A stretch of 64,000 bases of DNA, taken from NCBI RefSeq assembly GCF_032193805.1, contig NZ_JAVBIK010000001.1, forward strand, positions 2,997,001-3,061,000, given 5' to 3'. Both the position numbers and the translations under genes were made by a program. The notes below the pieces were generated by a model that worked only from the letters and a program-made list of their open reading frames with translations, was not told where the DNA came from and did not search any database. Of the stretch, positions 1-7,083 are shown in pieces (positions within the stretch are counted from its first letter, which is position 1; each line of letters starts with the position of its first letter). The DNA is from Rhodoferax potami. GTDB lineage: Bacteria; Pseudomonadota; Gammaproteobacteria; Burkholderiales; Burkholderiaceae_C.

Positions 1-139
1 TACCTGCAGCAGCCACTTCGAGGTCCACACCGGAGCCTGCGCTGCCGAGGATCATGCCGCTGGTGGAGTCCACAATTGCTGCGCACATCGCGCCGTCAGT
101 GGTCAACAGCTCTTCTAGGGTTTGGTTGATAGTTGCCAT
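1..139 (-). CDS. Roadblock/LC7-like protein, 5' part only
   Basis: The first 46 codons of a minus-strand gene that runs off the left edge of the window, starting at an ATG at 139. The visible part contains a GAMCAAIVDSTSGMILGSAG-type stretch followed by an LE-V-AAAG stretch. This resembles the N-terminal beta strands of small Roadblock/LC7 (MglB-like) proteins, which bind or regulate small Ras-like GTPases. It is the last visible gene of the minus-strand group 2348 to 1, which also holds a GTPase and two other Roadblock-type proteins. It is separated from the gene before it by about 100 bp, so it may have its own promoter. The family call rests on pattern resemblance over a short fragment. 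Confidence 0.6.
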   Translation of the reverse strand, partial: MATINQTLEELLTTDGAMCAAIVDSTSGMILGSAGSGVDLEVAAAG

Positions 140-240
140 GTCAAAAGTCTTTCAGTTGTTCAAACATCAAACGCTGCGGTATCTTTTATTTTGACGAGTG
201 CCCCGCAGCTACGCACAAGCTGGTGTGCCCGGTGGAGTTC

Positions 241-606
241 CTATTGCGCCTCAAGAATGAGGCGTAATTGGTGAATCCTGTTTCTCCACTCCGGCAAATT
301 CATTAGTTGATGGGTTTCGCAGACGGTGACAAACACCATGTCTGCGCCGCAATCGGTCAACATCACGCTGTCAGATTCGTGGGTCAGCGTGCAACTGTCC
401 AAAGCTCCGAAGCCCTCAAACAACGGTTTCATGCGGAGGTGAAGCCGCCAGTAGTCGCTCGCGGCTTCTGCCATTGCAACAAAGTTGTCCAACGCTCCGG
501 CGGCATGCCACACCATGCCCGCCGAAATCTCTACAACAGCGCACCCTTTGACTCCGGGGGTTTTGGCCATGCTGTCAATTTTTGCCCGGATGTATTTGGC
601 ATTCAT
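241..606 (-). CDS. Small Roadblock-like protein of the GTPase operon
   Basis: A 121-residue cytoplasmic protein with no signal peptide or membrane segment. Its N-terminal third (GVKGCAVVEISAGMVWHAAG) has the same layout as the Roadblock/LC7 strand-turn-strand seen in its two neighbours: a small hydrophobic strand, a polar turn, then a strand ending in AG. The rest is not recognisable to me. The start ATG overlaps the stop of the preceding Roadblock gene by four bases (ATGA), so the two are probably translationally coupled. I infer a role as partner or regulator of the nearby Ras-like GTPase. It could also be an unrelated small protein of the same operon. Confidence 0.6.
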   Translation of the reverse strand: MNAKYIRAKIDSMAKTPGVKGCAVVEISAGMVWHAAGALDNFVAMAEAASDYWRLHLRMKPLFEGFGALDSCTLTHESDSVMLTDCGADMVFVTVCETHQLMNLPEWRNRIHQLRLILEAQ

Positions 607-1037
607 GCCGTCAGCAGGGTTTGGGCCATGGTCCGCCCGCGATAGGCTACCTGGGCCAAAACTCCGGTGGAGTCGGAGACCACATTCACAATCAATTGCA
701 CGTCCTTGCGGTTCACAGTGAACACTTGCACAAAGCCCTGATCCGAATTGATGACCACGCTGTTGGCCGCACCTAATGAGGTTTCTTGGGCCACCACGGC
801 GCCGATTGCTGATATTGAGCTCGCCATGGCGGCAATCCGGGAAGCGTCAATAGTTCCGGTGGTCGCAGAAGCAATGTCAAATCCATCGATCGTTGCAATC
901 ACCACCGCTTTAATGCCGGTGAGTTCGTTTAAAAAGGCTTGTGCTTCTCGCACCGCTAGGTTTTTGAGCAGGGGGCTCACAGCGTGGGATTGGGTCATGG
1001 GCGGGTTGCGGTGTATGCGGCGATGGTGTTTATTCAA
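603..1037 (-). CDS. Roadblock/LC7 domain protein (MglB-like)
   Basis: Roadblock/LC7 proteins dimerise and act on Ras-like GTPases as MglB does on MglA. Here the domain spans roughly residues 25-135, with the typical IKAVVIATIDGFDIAS strand, an alternating Ala/Ser helix (RIAAMASSISAIGAVVAQE) and a GANSVVINSDQGFVQVFTV strand pair. The chosen start is a TTG at 1037. It has AGAGG seven bases upstream and overlaps the GTPase stop as TTGA, matching the ATGA overlap at the other end of the gene. An ATG at 998 gives a 131-residue protein but has no visible ribosome binding site. Tight coupling to the GTPase gene supports a GTPase/regulator pair. Confidence 0.8.
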   Translation of the reverse strand: MNKHHRRIHRNPPMTQSHAVSPLLKNLAVREAQAFLNELTGIKAVVIATIDGFDIASATTGTIDASRIAAMASSISAIGAVVAQETSLGAANSVVINSDQGFVQVFTVNRKDVQLIVNVVSDSTGVLAQVAYRGRTMAQTLLTA

Positions 1038-1561
1038 TCCATAGCCTCTACTTGCATCAGCAAGGAGTCGATCAGAAGTAGCACGTCGGAACGTCGGCGC
1101 ACATCTACCGGGATGATCGGAATCAAGTGGTTGTGTTCAAACAGGAAATCGGCGTAGTCGTCGATTGACGGGGACAGATGGGTTTCAGTTCGGCCTACGC
1201 CAATCACGCAAGGGCTGTTCTGCAGCTCTTTATGAAAACCTTCGAGGTATTTGTTCAGGTCTTGCAGGGGGGTAGGACGTGAGTTGTCCACCAGAATAAT
1301 GATTCCCAGCGCATTGGTGGCCAGTACGCCCCACAAGAAATCAAAGCGCTCTTGTCCGGGGGTGCCGAATATCCGCAGCCTTTCCCCGCTGTCGAGCTGC
1401 ACCGTACCAAAATCCAGCCCTACCGTGGTTTTGGCTTTCGTATGCGTGGTGTCAGTATTAACCACATCCGTGGTGATAGGCGGGGTATCACTGATAGCCG
1501 CTATGGCGGTGGTTTTACCGGCGCCCATAGTGCCTGTGATCAGGATTTTGTGTTCTCTCAT
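1034..1561 (-). CDS. Ras-like small GTPase (MglA/CvnD-like, COG2229 type)
   Basis: A 175-residue single-domain GTPase. The P-loop GTMGAGKTT lies at residues 10-18. The G3 region reads FGTPGQERF (residues 65-73), with the TPGQ form typical of bacterial MglA- and conservon-type GTPases rather than DxxG. The position expected for the NKxD base-specificity loop reads GVGRTE (121-126), so G4 is degenerate. There is no C-terminal lipidation signal or membrane segment. It sits between a winged-helix-like protein and a Roadblock protein, the usual setting for polarity or signalling switches. Specific function is unknown. Confidence 0.85.
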   Translation of the reverse strand: MREHKILITGTMGAGKTTAIAAISDTPPITTDVVNTDTTHTKAKTTVGLDFGTVQLDSGERLRIFGTPGQERFDFLWGVLATNALGIIILVDNSRPTPLQDLNKYLEGFHKELQNSPCVIGVGRTETHLSPSIDDYADFLFEHNHLIPIIPVDVRRRSDVLLLIDSLLMQVEAMD

Positions 1562-1574
1562 GGGTGGAGACCTC

Positions 1575-2348
1575 TCAGATCCCGAGCTTGCGCCGGATGG
1601 CAGAGAGAAAGCTGCGCTTTTGCTTCTGGCGCGGCGCTGCGCAAGTGGCGGTGCTCAGACGCGGCACACTGACAGACGGGGTAGCTAACGCCACGTTAAC
1701 GATTCCAAAGCTTTGCAGCACTGTAATGAAGGCCTGCACTTCTGCCACGGCGATGCCTGAGCTTTGTGACAGCTGCTCTATTGAAAAGGGCTTGCGGCTG
1801 ATCAGGTTGGCCAGCCGGATGCGATCTTTGCTGTCACGCAGAACCGCTTGCGGTGGCCAGCGCTTGAGTTTGTATTCTTCAGTGTTTTGCGTGCCCGCCA
1901 GAGGACCATAGATAGTGCTGGACGACAGCGCTGCTGCCGTGATCGGGCTTTGCAGGTGAGTCGGAGTCCGCTCTTCAACTGGTGCTAAAGGCGCAGCATG
2001 GGTCTCAGCGAAGGAGCCGAACACATCGAACGGTTCGGGCAACAGCTCTCCGAACACCGTCGGCTGCAATTGGTTTTGCAAGCCGAGCAGCAGCGCTTCG
2101 AGTTGGTCGGCTTCTATCGGGCGACTCAAAGCTCCGGCTGAAGCAGCTACGCCCTCCGGTAGCACATCGACGACCACCGCGCAGCGTGCTTTTGCAACTG
2201 CGTTCGCGCAGAGCAGGGCATCGAAAGGGCCCTCTACCGCATATTCCCACGCGAACTGGGCGTTGCCTTTGAGCAAGCGCAGCAAAATACGGACGCGGCT
2301 GACCTCGGCGCTTTCCAAGCCTTCAATTCCGAGTTTTAGCGCAGTCAT
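1575..2348 (-). CDS. Uncharacterised protein with putative C-terminal winged helix
   Basis: First gene of the GTPase/Roadblock operon, 257 residues, ending 13 bp before the GTPase start. Residues 1-85 look like a compact alpha/beta domain (VRILLRLLKG, FDALLCANAVAK, CAVVVDVLPEG). Residues 90-165 are a Pro/Ala/Thr-rich linker. Residues 175-225 (RIRLANLISRKPFSIEQLSQ through AEVQAFITVLQSFGIVNV) read like a winged helix-turn-helix. The C-terminal tail is basic (RQKQKRSFLSAIRRK). The order winged-helix protein, GTPase, Roadblock recalls actinomycete conservons, where CvnC (DUF742) accompanies CvnD and CvnB. Homology to CvnC is a guess. Confidence 0.65.
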   Translation of the reverse strand: MTALKLGIEGLESAEVSRVRILLRLLKGNAQFAWEYAVEGPFDALLCANAVAKARCAVVVDVLPEGVAASAGALSRPIEADQLEALLLGLQNQLQPTVFGELLPEPFDVFGSFAETHAAPLAPVEERTPTHLQSPITAAALSSSTIYGPLAGTQNTEEYKLKRWPPQAVLRDSKDRIRLANLISRKPFSIEQLSQSSGIAVAEVQAFITVLQSFGIVNVALATPSVSVPRLSTATCAAPRQKQKRSFLSAIRRKLGI

Positions 2349-2500
2349 GTCCTAGGGTCCTGTGGGGTGATTGGGGTGTGAGGGAAGTGTAGGCAGCTTG
2401 GCCCGACTTACAAAGTCTTGCTTATTTAGTAATGTGACTTTGTTCCGCTTGATTGCGGACTAATTGCGCGATTTTGCTGGTTATCGCAAAGCGGAGTGAG

Positions 2501-2524
2501 TTTGGGGGTAATTTCGCCCCCAAA
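2501..2524. repeat. Inverted repeat downstream of the GGDEF-EAL gene
   Basis: An eight-base perfect stem (TTTGGGGG / CCCCCAAA) with an eight-base loop, ten bases beyond the minus-strand stop at 2534. It may end transcription of the GGDEF-EAL gene, but no T-run follows on the minus strand. The rest of the 185 bp gap (2349-2533) shows no gene and probably holds the promoter of the GTPase operon. Confidence 0.45.
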
Positions 2525-2533
2525 TCCACACAT

Positions 2534-5533
2534 TTAACGGATCGGATTGGGCGCCAAGGCCAAAACGTCTGCAATGGGTTCGGGTTGATGTAGGTAGTAA
2601 CCCTGTACGAAATCGATGCCAATAGCGCGAACCCGTTCAAGAACCTCCGCCCGGTCCACGAATTCGGCAACAGTTTTAACACCTACGACTTGGGCTACCG
2701 CTGCAAAACAGCGGACTGCTGCGTCGTCCAAGGGGTCGTCAATGACGTCGCGGACGAACTGTCCGTCAATCTTCAAAAAGTCAACGCTGAGGTTCTTCAG
2801 GTAGCCAAAGGATGACGCGCCGGCGCCGAAGTCGTCCAGCGCAATGCGCAAGCCGAGCTTTTTGGCCTGCTCGATAAATACGCTGGCATCGGCCATATTG
2901 GTGACCGCTGCGGTCTCAGTAATCTCTAGGCAAATTCTCTGGCAGATGGCCGGACCTGCGTTTTGCAGCTTCTCAAACGCCAGGCGGTGGAATGCCCTGT
3001 CGCCGATAGATTGCCCGGAGAGGTTGACGCACAAGGTGTCGATGCCTGACAGATGTGGCGTATCCCGCAGGCACTGGATGGCGTGCTTAAGCACCCAACG
3101 GTCGACGCGCGATGCCAGGTGAAACCGTTCTGCCGCGGGCAGGAATGCGCCGGGTTGCACCAGGCTTCCGTCGGTCTCGCGCAAGCGCACCAGCACCTCT
3201 GCATGGAGACCATGCACGCCATCGTCCAAGGCGGTGATCCGCTGTGCGTACAAGACAAACCGGTTTTCGTCCAAGGCTTGTTCAAGGCGGGCGGCCCACT
3301 GCATTTCGCCGTGGCGGGCGTGCATCGCAAGATCGGTGTCAAACCAGGCGTGCACCCGGTTGCGGCCTGCGTCTTTGGCGGCGTAGCAAGAGATGTCTGC
3401 AGCCTGCATTGCGGCGGCGACATTGGCCCACCGGTTGTCCACCGGCACCAGGCCAATGCTGGTTCCGATGCGGAATCGTTTGCCGTCATGGATGAAGCGG
3501 AAGTCGTCCATGCGCTCACAAATTTGCTGAGCCACGCGTTGCGCATGCTCGGCAGAGCAATGCTCCAAGATCACCCCAAACTCATCACCGCCCAAGCGTG
3601 CCAATGTGTCACGGGCGCGGACCACCTCGCTCAGCAGTTTGCTCACTTGCTGCAACAGCTGGTCGCCTACGGAGTGGCCGCAGGCATCGTTGACGAGCTT
3701 GAATTGGTCCAGGTCAATGAACAAAAGCGCGTGATTGCTTCGATCTTCGTGGGCGCGGTTGAGCACATTGCGCAGTCGCGTCTCAAACTCGGTCCGGTTG
3801 ACCAGGCCGGTGAGTGCATCGTGGGTCGCACGGAAGCTCATTTCGCCGCTAAGACGGCGCTGTTCGGTGACATCGTGAAACACCAATACGACGCCCAGAA
3901 TCTCGCCGCTATCGCTGCGGATGGGGGCGGCCGAGTCTTCGATGCCGTACTCCTGGCCTTCACGGGAGATCAAAACGGTTTGGTGTGCCAAGCCGGTGGT
4001 TTTTCCTTGGGCTAGGCAGGTGGTCACCGGGTTTTCTGTGGGGGCGCGGGTCTCTTCATTGACGATGTGGAACACATACCCGATGGGCTTGCCCTTGGCT
4101 TCCGTGTTCAGCCAGCCCGTCATGCGCTCAGCCACCGGGTTGAGCCAGGTGATCTCGCCCGCTGCGTCGGTGGTGATGACGGCGTCGCCAATGGACTGCA
4201 GCGTGACGCGCAACAGCTCGTGCTGGCGGGCAAGGTCTGCTCTGATGTTGTGCAGTCTGGTGATGTCTTGAAACGTGCCGACCAGGCGCACCGGAGCGCC
4301 GTTATCGAACTCAGCGGCGCCGACGGCGCGCACCCATATTTCAGTGCCATCTGCTTGGATGAAGGGGAGCTCCAAGTCCCAGCCCTCGCCAGTTGCCATC
4401 GCCGTCTCTACGGCGGCTTGTATTACGGGCCTGGCTTCTGGCGCGTAGAAGTTGATCGCTGTGGCAATTTCCGGCACAAAGTCAGGTGGGACCCCATGAA
4501 TTTCATGGGTCTGGCCTGACCAGACCAGTGCGCCTGTGGCCAGGTCCAGCTCCCAGCCACCCACGCGCGCCACTTGACCTGTGCGCTGCAAGCGCTGCTC
4601 GCTTTGGCGCAGCGCGTCGTCCTGGCGTTTGCGTTCAGTAATGTCTTCCACCGAGCCCACATAGCCGGTGACATGGCCTGACTCGTCTTGGTTGGCTCTC
4701 GCTCGCGCCCGCACTGTGCGGACTTCTCCGTCGCCGCGCGAGATGCGGAATTCCGCGTCAAACTCGAGCCGCTGCAGGGCGGTTTGTTGCCACTCAGTGA
4801 ACACTGCCATCCGGTCGTCAGGGTGCAGGGCCTGCATCCATCCGTCGCCCAGGCTCTGGTAGTAGTCCAAGCCGTAAATCTCTTGCCAGCGTGAGTTGGT
4901 ATAGGTGCACGCGCCTTGCGCATCGGTTGCAAAAACACCGAGGGGGGACACCTCACTCAATGCCCGGAAGCGCAATTCGTTCTCGGCCAAGATTTGTGCC
5001 GTTCTTTGAGCTTCCAGATGCAGCTGCCGCTCATGTTCAATGGCACGGCGCCCTTCGAGTGCATGCACGGCGGCGGCAGCCAGGTGGGTCAGAATTTCGC
5101 GCTGTTGCTCCGTGAGTTGGCGGGGTACGCGGTCAATCACACAAAAGGTGCCCGCATGGGTGCCGTCACCCAGCCGCAGGGGGACGCCTGCATAAAACCG
5201 TATATCCGGGTTGCCAGTGACCAAGGCGTTGTCGGCAAAGCGCACATCTGCGGTGGCGTCAGGAACCTCCAAAATCTCATCGCCCAAAATGGCGTGCGCG
5301 CAAAACGCGAGTGCGCGCGGCGTCTCCGTGACACCGGGGAGCCCGACATTGGCTTTGAACCACTGGCGCTCTGTATCGACCAGGCTGATCAACGAGATCG
5401 GCACATTGCAGACCACCGCTGCTGCTTGCACCAAGGCGTCGAATGCCCGCTCGGGCGCAGTGTCAAGAATGCCGAGGTCGTGAAGGGCCGCGAGTCGTCG
5501 GGATTCGTTGTCCGGAAGGGAGGCTTGTGGCAT
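2534..5533 (-). CDS. Sensor c-di-GMP enzyme: GAF-PAS-PAS-PAS-GGDEF-EAL
   Basis: A 999-residue soluble sensor protein with no signal peptide or membrane segment. Order of domains: GAF (about 20-170), three PAS/PAC units (about 190-310, 315-430, 440-555), GGDEF (565-725), EAL (740-990). The cyclase signature LGGDEF is intact near residue 648, so diguanylate cyclase activity is plausible. The EAL signature reads EVL in AEVLVRL near 776. The other phosphodiesterase elements are present (ICLEITETA, ALDDFGAG, LKIDGQFV, KTVAEFVD). It is therefore probably bifunctional. It stands alone, facing the same way as the GTPase operon downstream. Confidence 0.93.
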   Translation of the reverse strand: MPQASLPDNESRRLAALHDLGILDTAPERAFDALVQAAAVVCNVPISLISLVDTERQWFKANVGLPGVTETPRALAFCAHAILGDEILEVPDATADVRFADNALVTGNPDIRFYAGVPLRLGDGTHAGTFCVIDRVPRQLTEQQREILTHLAAAAVHALEGRRAIEHERQLHLEAQRTAQILAENELRFRALSEVSPLGVFATDAQGACTYTNSRWQEIYGLDYYQSLGDGWMQALHPDDRMAVFTEWQQTALQRLEFDAEFRISRGDGEVRTVRARARANQDESGHVTGYVGSVEDITERKRQDDALRQSEQRLQRTGQVARVGGWELDLATGALVWSGQTHEIHGVPPDFVPEIATAINFYAPEARPVIQAAVETAMATGEGWDLELPFIQADGTEIWVRAVGAAEFDNGAPVRLVGTFQDITRLHNIRADLARQHELLRVTLQSIGDAVITTDAAGEITWLNPVAERMTGWLNTEAKGKPIGYVFHIVNEETRAPTENPVTTCLAQGKTTGLAHQTVLISREGQEYGIEDSAAPIRSDSGEILGVVLVFHDVTEQRRLSGEMSFRATHDALTGLVNRTEFETRLRNVLNRAHEDRSNHALLFIDLDQFKLVNDACGHSVGDQLLQQVSKLLSEVVRARDTLARLGGDEFGVILEHCSAEHAQRVAQQICERMDDFRFIHDGKRFRIGTSIGLVPVDNRWANVAAAMQAADISCYAAKDAGRNRVHAWFDTDLAMHARHGEMQWAARLEQALDENRFVLYAQRITALDDGVHGLHAEVLVRLRETDGSLVQPGAFLPAAERFHLASRVDRWVLKHAIQCLRDTPHLSGIDTLCVNLSGQSIGDRAFHRLAFEKLQNAGPAICQRICLEITETAAVTNMADASVFIEQAKKLGLRIALDDFGAGASSFGYLKNLSVDFLKIDGQFVRDVIDDPLDDAAVRCFAAVAQVVGVKTVAEFVDRAEVLERVRAIGIDFVQGYYLHQPEPIADVLALAPNPIR

Positions 5534-5704
5534 GTCTGCAGTACTCCGAAAGCGACAACGCGAGGGGCTCGCGTTCGACTAAGTTTGCGAATTTAACAAT
5601 TTTTCAGAGGCTTAGGGGGATTGAATACTGACATTACCCTGCAGTTTGCTCTTTTTGCTTTTCGGCAGAACCGCCGCTCCGCTGAAACACAGCAGCCAAA
5701 CTGC

Positions 5705-6088
5705 TCACAGCCAATAGATGGCGGCTAAGCCCAGTACCGCGGGCACGGTCTGGATGTACAAAATCCGAACCATCACCGTCACAGCACCCCACACGCCTGC
5801 CACCGCCACACAGGCCAAACCAAATAGGGCAAAAGCCTTGGCAATCGCCGGGTCAGGGTAGACCAGGCCCAGCAACAGGGCAGCGGCCAAAAATCCGTTG
5901 TAGCAGCCCTGGTTGGACATGGCCACCTTGCGCGACTCCACCTCAGAGGGCGGAATGGCAAAGACCTTCACCCCCCGGCTCTTGTAGAGCACGGTTTCCA
6001 GCAGAAAGATGTACACGTGGATCAGGCAGACCAGCGCGATGAGAGCTTGGGCGACTATGGGCAAAGTAGTTTTCCTTTCATTGAACAT
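5705..6088 (-). CDS. DUF1304 family membrane protein
   Basis: A 127-residue integral membrane protein with about four transmembrane segments (VAQALIALVCLIHVYIFLLE, FLAAALLLGLVY, a central ALFGLACVAVAGVWGAVTV and a C-terminal VPAVLGLAAIYWL). The layout and the conserved SNQGCYNGFLAAALL region match the DUF1304 family, whose function is not known. An ATG at 6088 gives the length used. A TTG at 6064 has AAAGG just upstream and gives a 119-residue protein closer to the family's usual start, so the true start is uncertain. It appears monocistronic. Confidence 0.8.
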   Translation of the reverse strand: MFNERKTTLPIVAQALIALVCLIHVYIFLLETVLYKSRGVKVFAIPPSEVESRKVAMSNQGCYNGFLAAALLLGLVYPDPAIAKAFALFGLACVAVAGVWGAVTVMVRILYIQTVPAVLGLAAIYWL

Positions 6089-6322
6089 TTACAACAGAGT
6101 AACTTCCTTTTCTCGCTCCTTGCTGTACCGGACACGGGTATTTCAAAGCTAGATGCTGTAGCGGCGTCAGTAAGGCTGCACACAGCGCAAAACGCGTAGC
6201 AGTAGTTGGTATGTTTATCCATCAATAGAAATCCTCGCAAGGCACTGTAAGTGAGCTTGTTTTGGATACATGAGCTCCAGAGAGCAAAGCCAAAGTAGTG
6301 CCGTCAATTTTCGCTGGGCGAA

Positions 6323-6348
6323 AAAAAAGGAACCTAGGTTCCTTTTTT
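6323..6348. terminator. Rho-independent terminator, bidirectional
   Basis: A perfect palindrome made of AAAAAAGGAACCT and its reverse complement, with flanking A- and T-runs. It lies 16 bp past the stop of the PEP-CTERM gene on the minus strand and can terminate from either side. The surrounding gap 6089-6363 shows no convincing gene. Confidence 0.85.
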
Positions 6349-6363
6349 GCTACGGACGGTGAA

Positions 6364-6954
6364 TTAGACCGCGTTCTGCTTGCGTCGCTTAACAATCGAC
6401 CCAATCAGTCCTATACCAGCCAACAGCATGGCGTAGGTCTCGGGCTCTGGTACGGCGGTTGTGAATGTGAAGTTGTCCATCACCCAATCGCTCCGACCAC
6501 CGTAGGTTTTAACGTGGACACGATCCACCAGCCCAGAATATCCGCTACCAATCCATTGGGCAGCGTTGCCACTGGTGCCCATTGAACCTACCGGGCTGGA
6601 CGCTACTAACTGGTTGTTCAGATAAAGGTCGAAGCTGGCAGTTGTATGGCCTCCGAAAAATGCGCCGTTGAACACCGATGCATTGGCAAAAGATACCCCT
6701 ATTTCATTGGAGTGGGCGAAAGCTACGTTGTCGCCGCTTGCTGCTGGGTAGCTGTATTGAGCGGTATCCCAAACTTGCCAACCGATACTCCAGTTTGAAC
6801 TGAAATCCCATGTCAGACCGCCATAGTGCTGGGGCATTTGCACTACGCCACCATTCGTTTGTAGATCATCGAAAGTAAGCACAGTTGTGTTAGCACTGGC
6901 CAAAGTTGCCGCAAACACCGATGCAGCAACCAAGATTTTTTTGACGTTTAACAA
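6364..6954 (-). CDS. PEP-CTERM sorting domain protein
   Basis: A 196-residue exported protein. An N-terminal Sec signal peptide (about 1-22, ILVAASVFAATLASANT) is followed by a beta-rich domain. The C-terminal tripartite sorting tail is VPEPETYAMLLAGIGLIG then a basic RRKQ end. Proteins of this type are processed by exosortase and tied to exopolysaccharide or biofilm matrix in Gram-negative bacteria. The start is a TTG with an excellent AAGGAGG six bases upstream; no in-frame ATG is better placed. A strong terminator follows. No exosortase gene lies in this window. Confidence 0.9.
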   Translation of the reverse strand: MLNVKKILVAASVFAATLASANTTVLTFDDLQTNGGVVQMPQHYGGLTWDFSSNWSIGWQVWDTAQYSYPAASGDNVAFAHSNEIGVSFANASVFNGAFFGGHTTASFDLYLNNQLVASSPVGSMGTSGNAAQWIGSGYSGLVDRVHVKTYGGRSDWVMDNFTFTTAVPEPETYAMLLAGIGLIGSIVKRRKQNAV

Positions 6955-7002
6955 GAGCAGCCTCCTTGATTAATAAGTTGCGAATTTATCTCAGATGGGT
7001 GT

Positions 7003-7036
7003 CAATCCGAATAGTCTATTTAGACTATTCGGATTG
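7003..7036. repeat. Perfect 16-bp inverted repeat with 2-nt loop
   Basis: Arms of 16 bases (CAATCCGAATAGTCTA and its exact reverse complement) separated by TT. It lies between the stop of the alpha-2-macroglobulin gene (7084) and the start of the PEP-CTERM gene (6954), both on the minus strand. There is no T-run, so it is not a classical terminator. It could be an RNA stem that shields the upstream mRNA end, or a binding site for a dimeric regulator of the PEP-CTERM gene. Confidence 0.7.
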
Positions 7037-7083
7037 GATAAATCGGGGAATTGCTGCATCGACTTGGGGCTGGAACAACCAAC

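Noticed and set aside
6055-6240. 61-codon open frame upstream of the DUF1304 gene
   Set aside because: Overlaps the DUF1304 start, no binding site, Cys-rich random composition.
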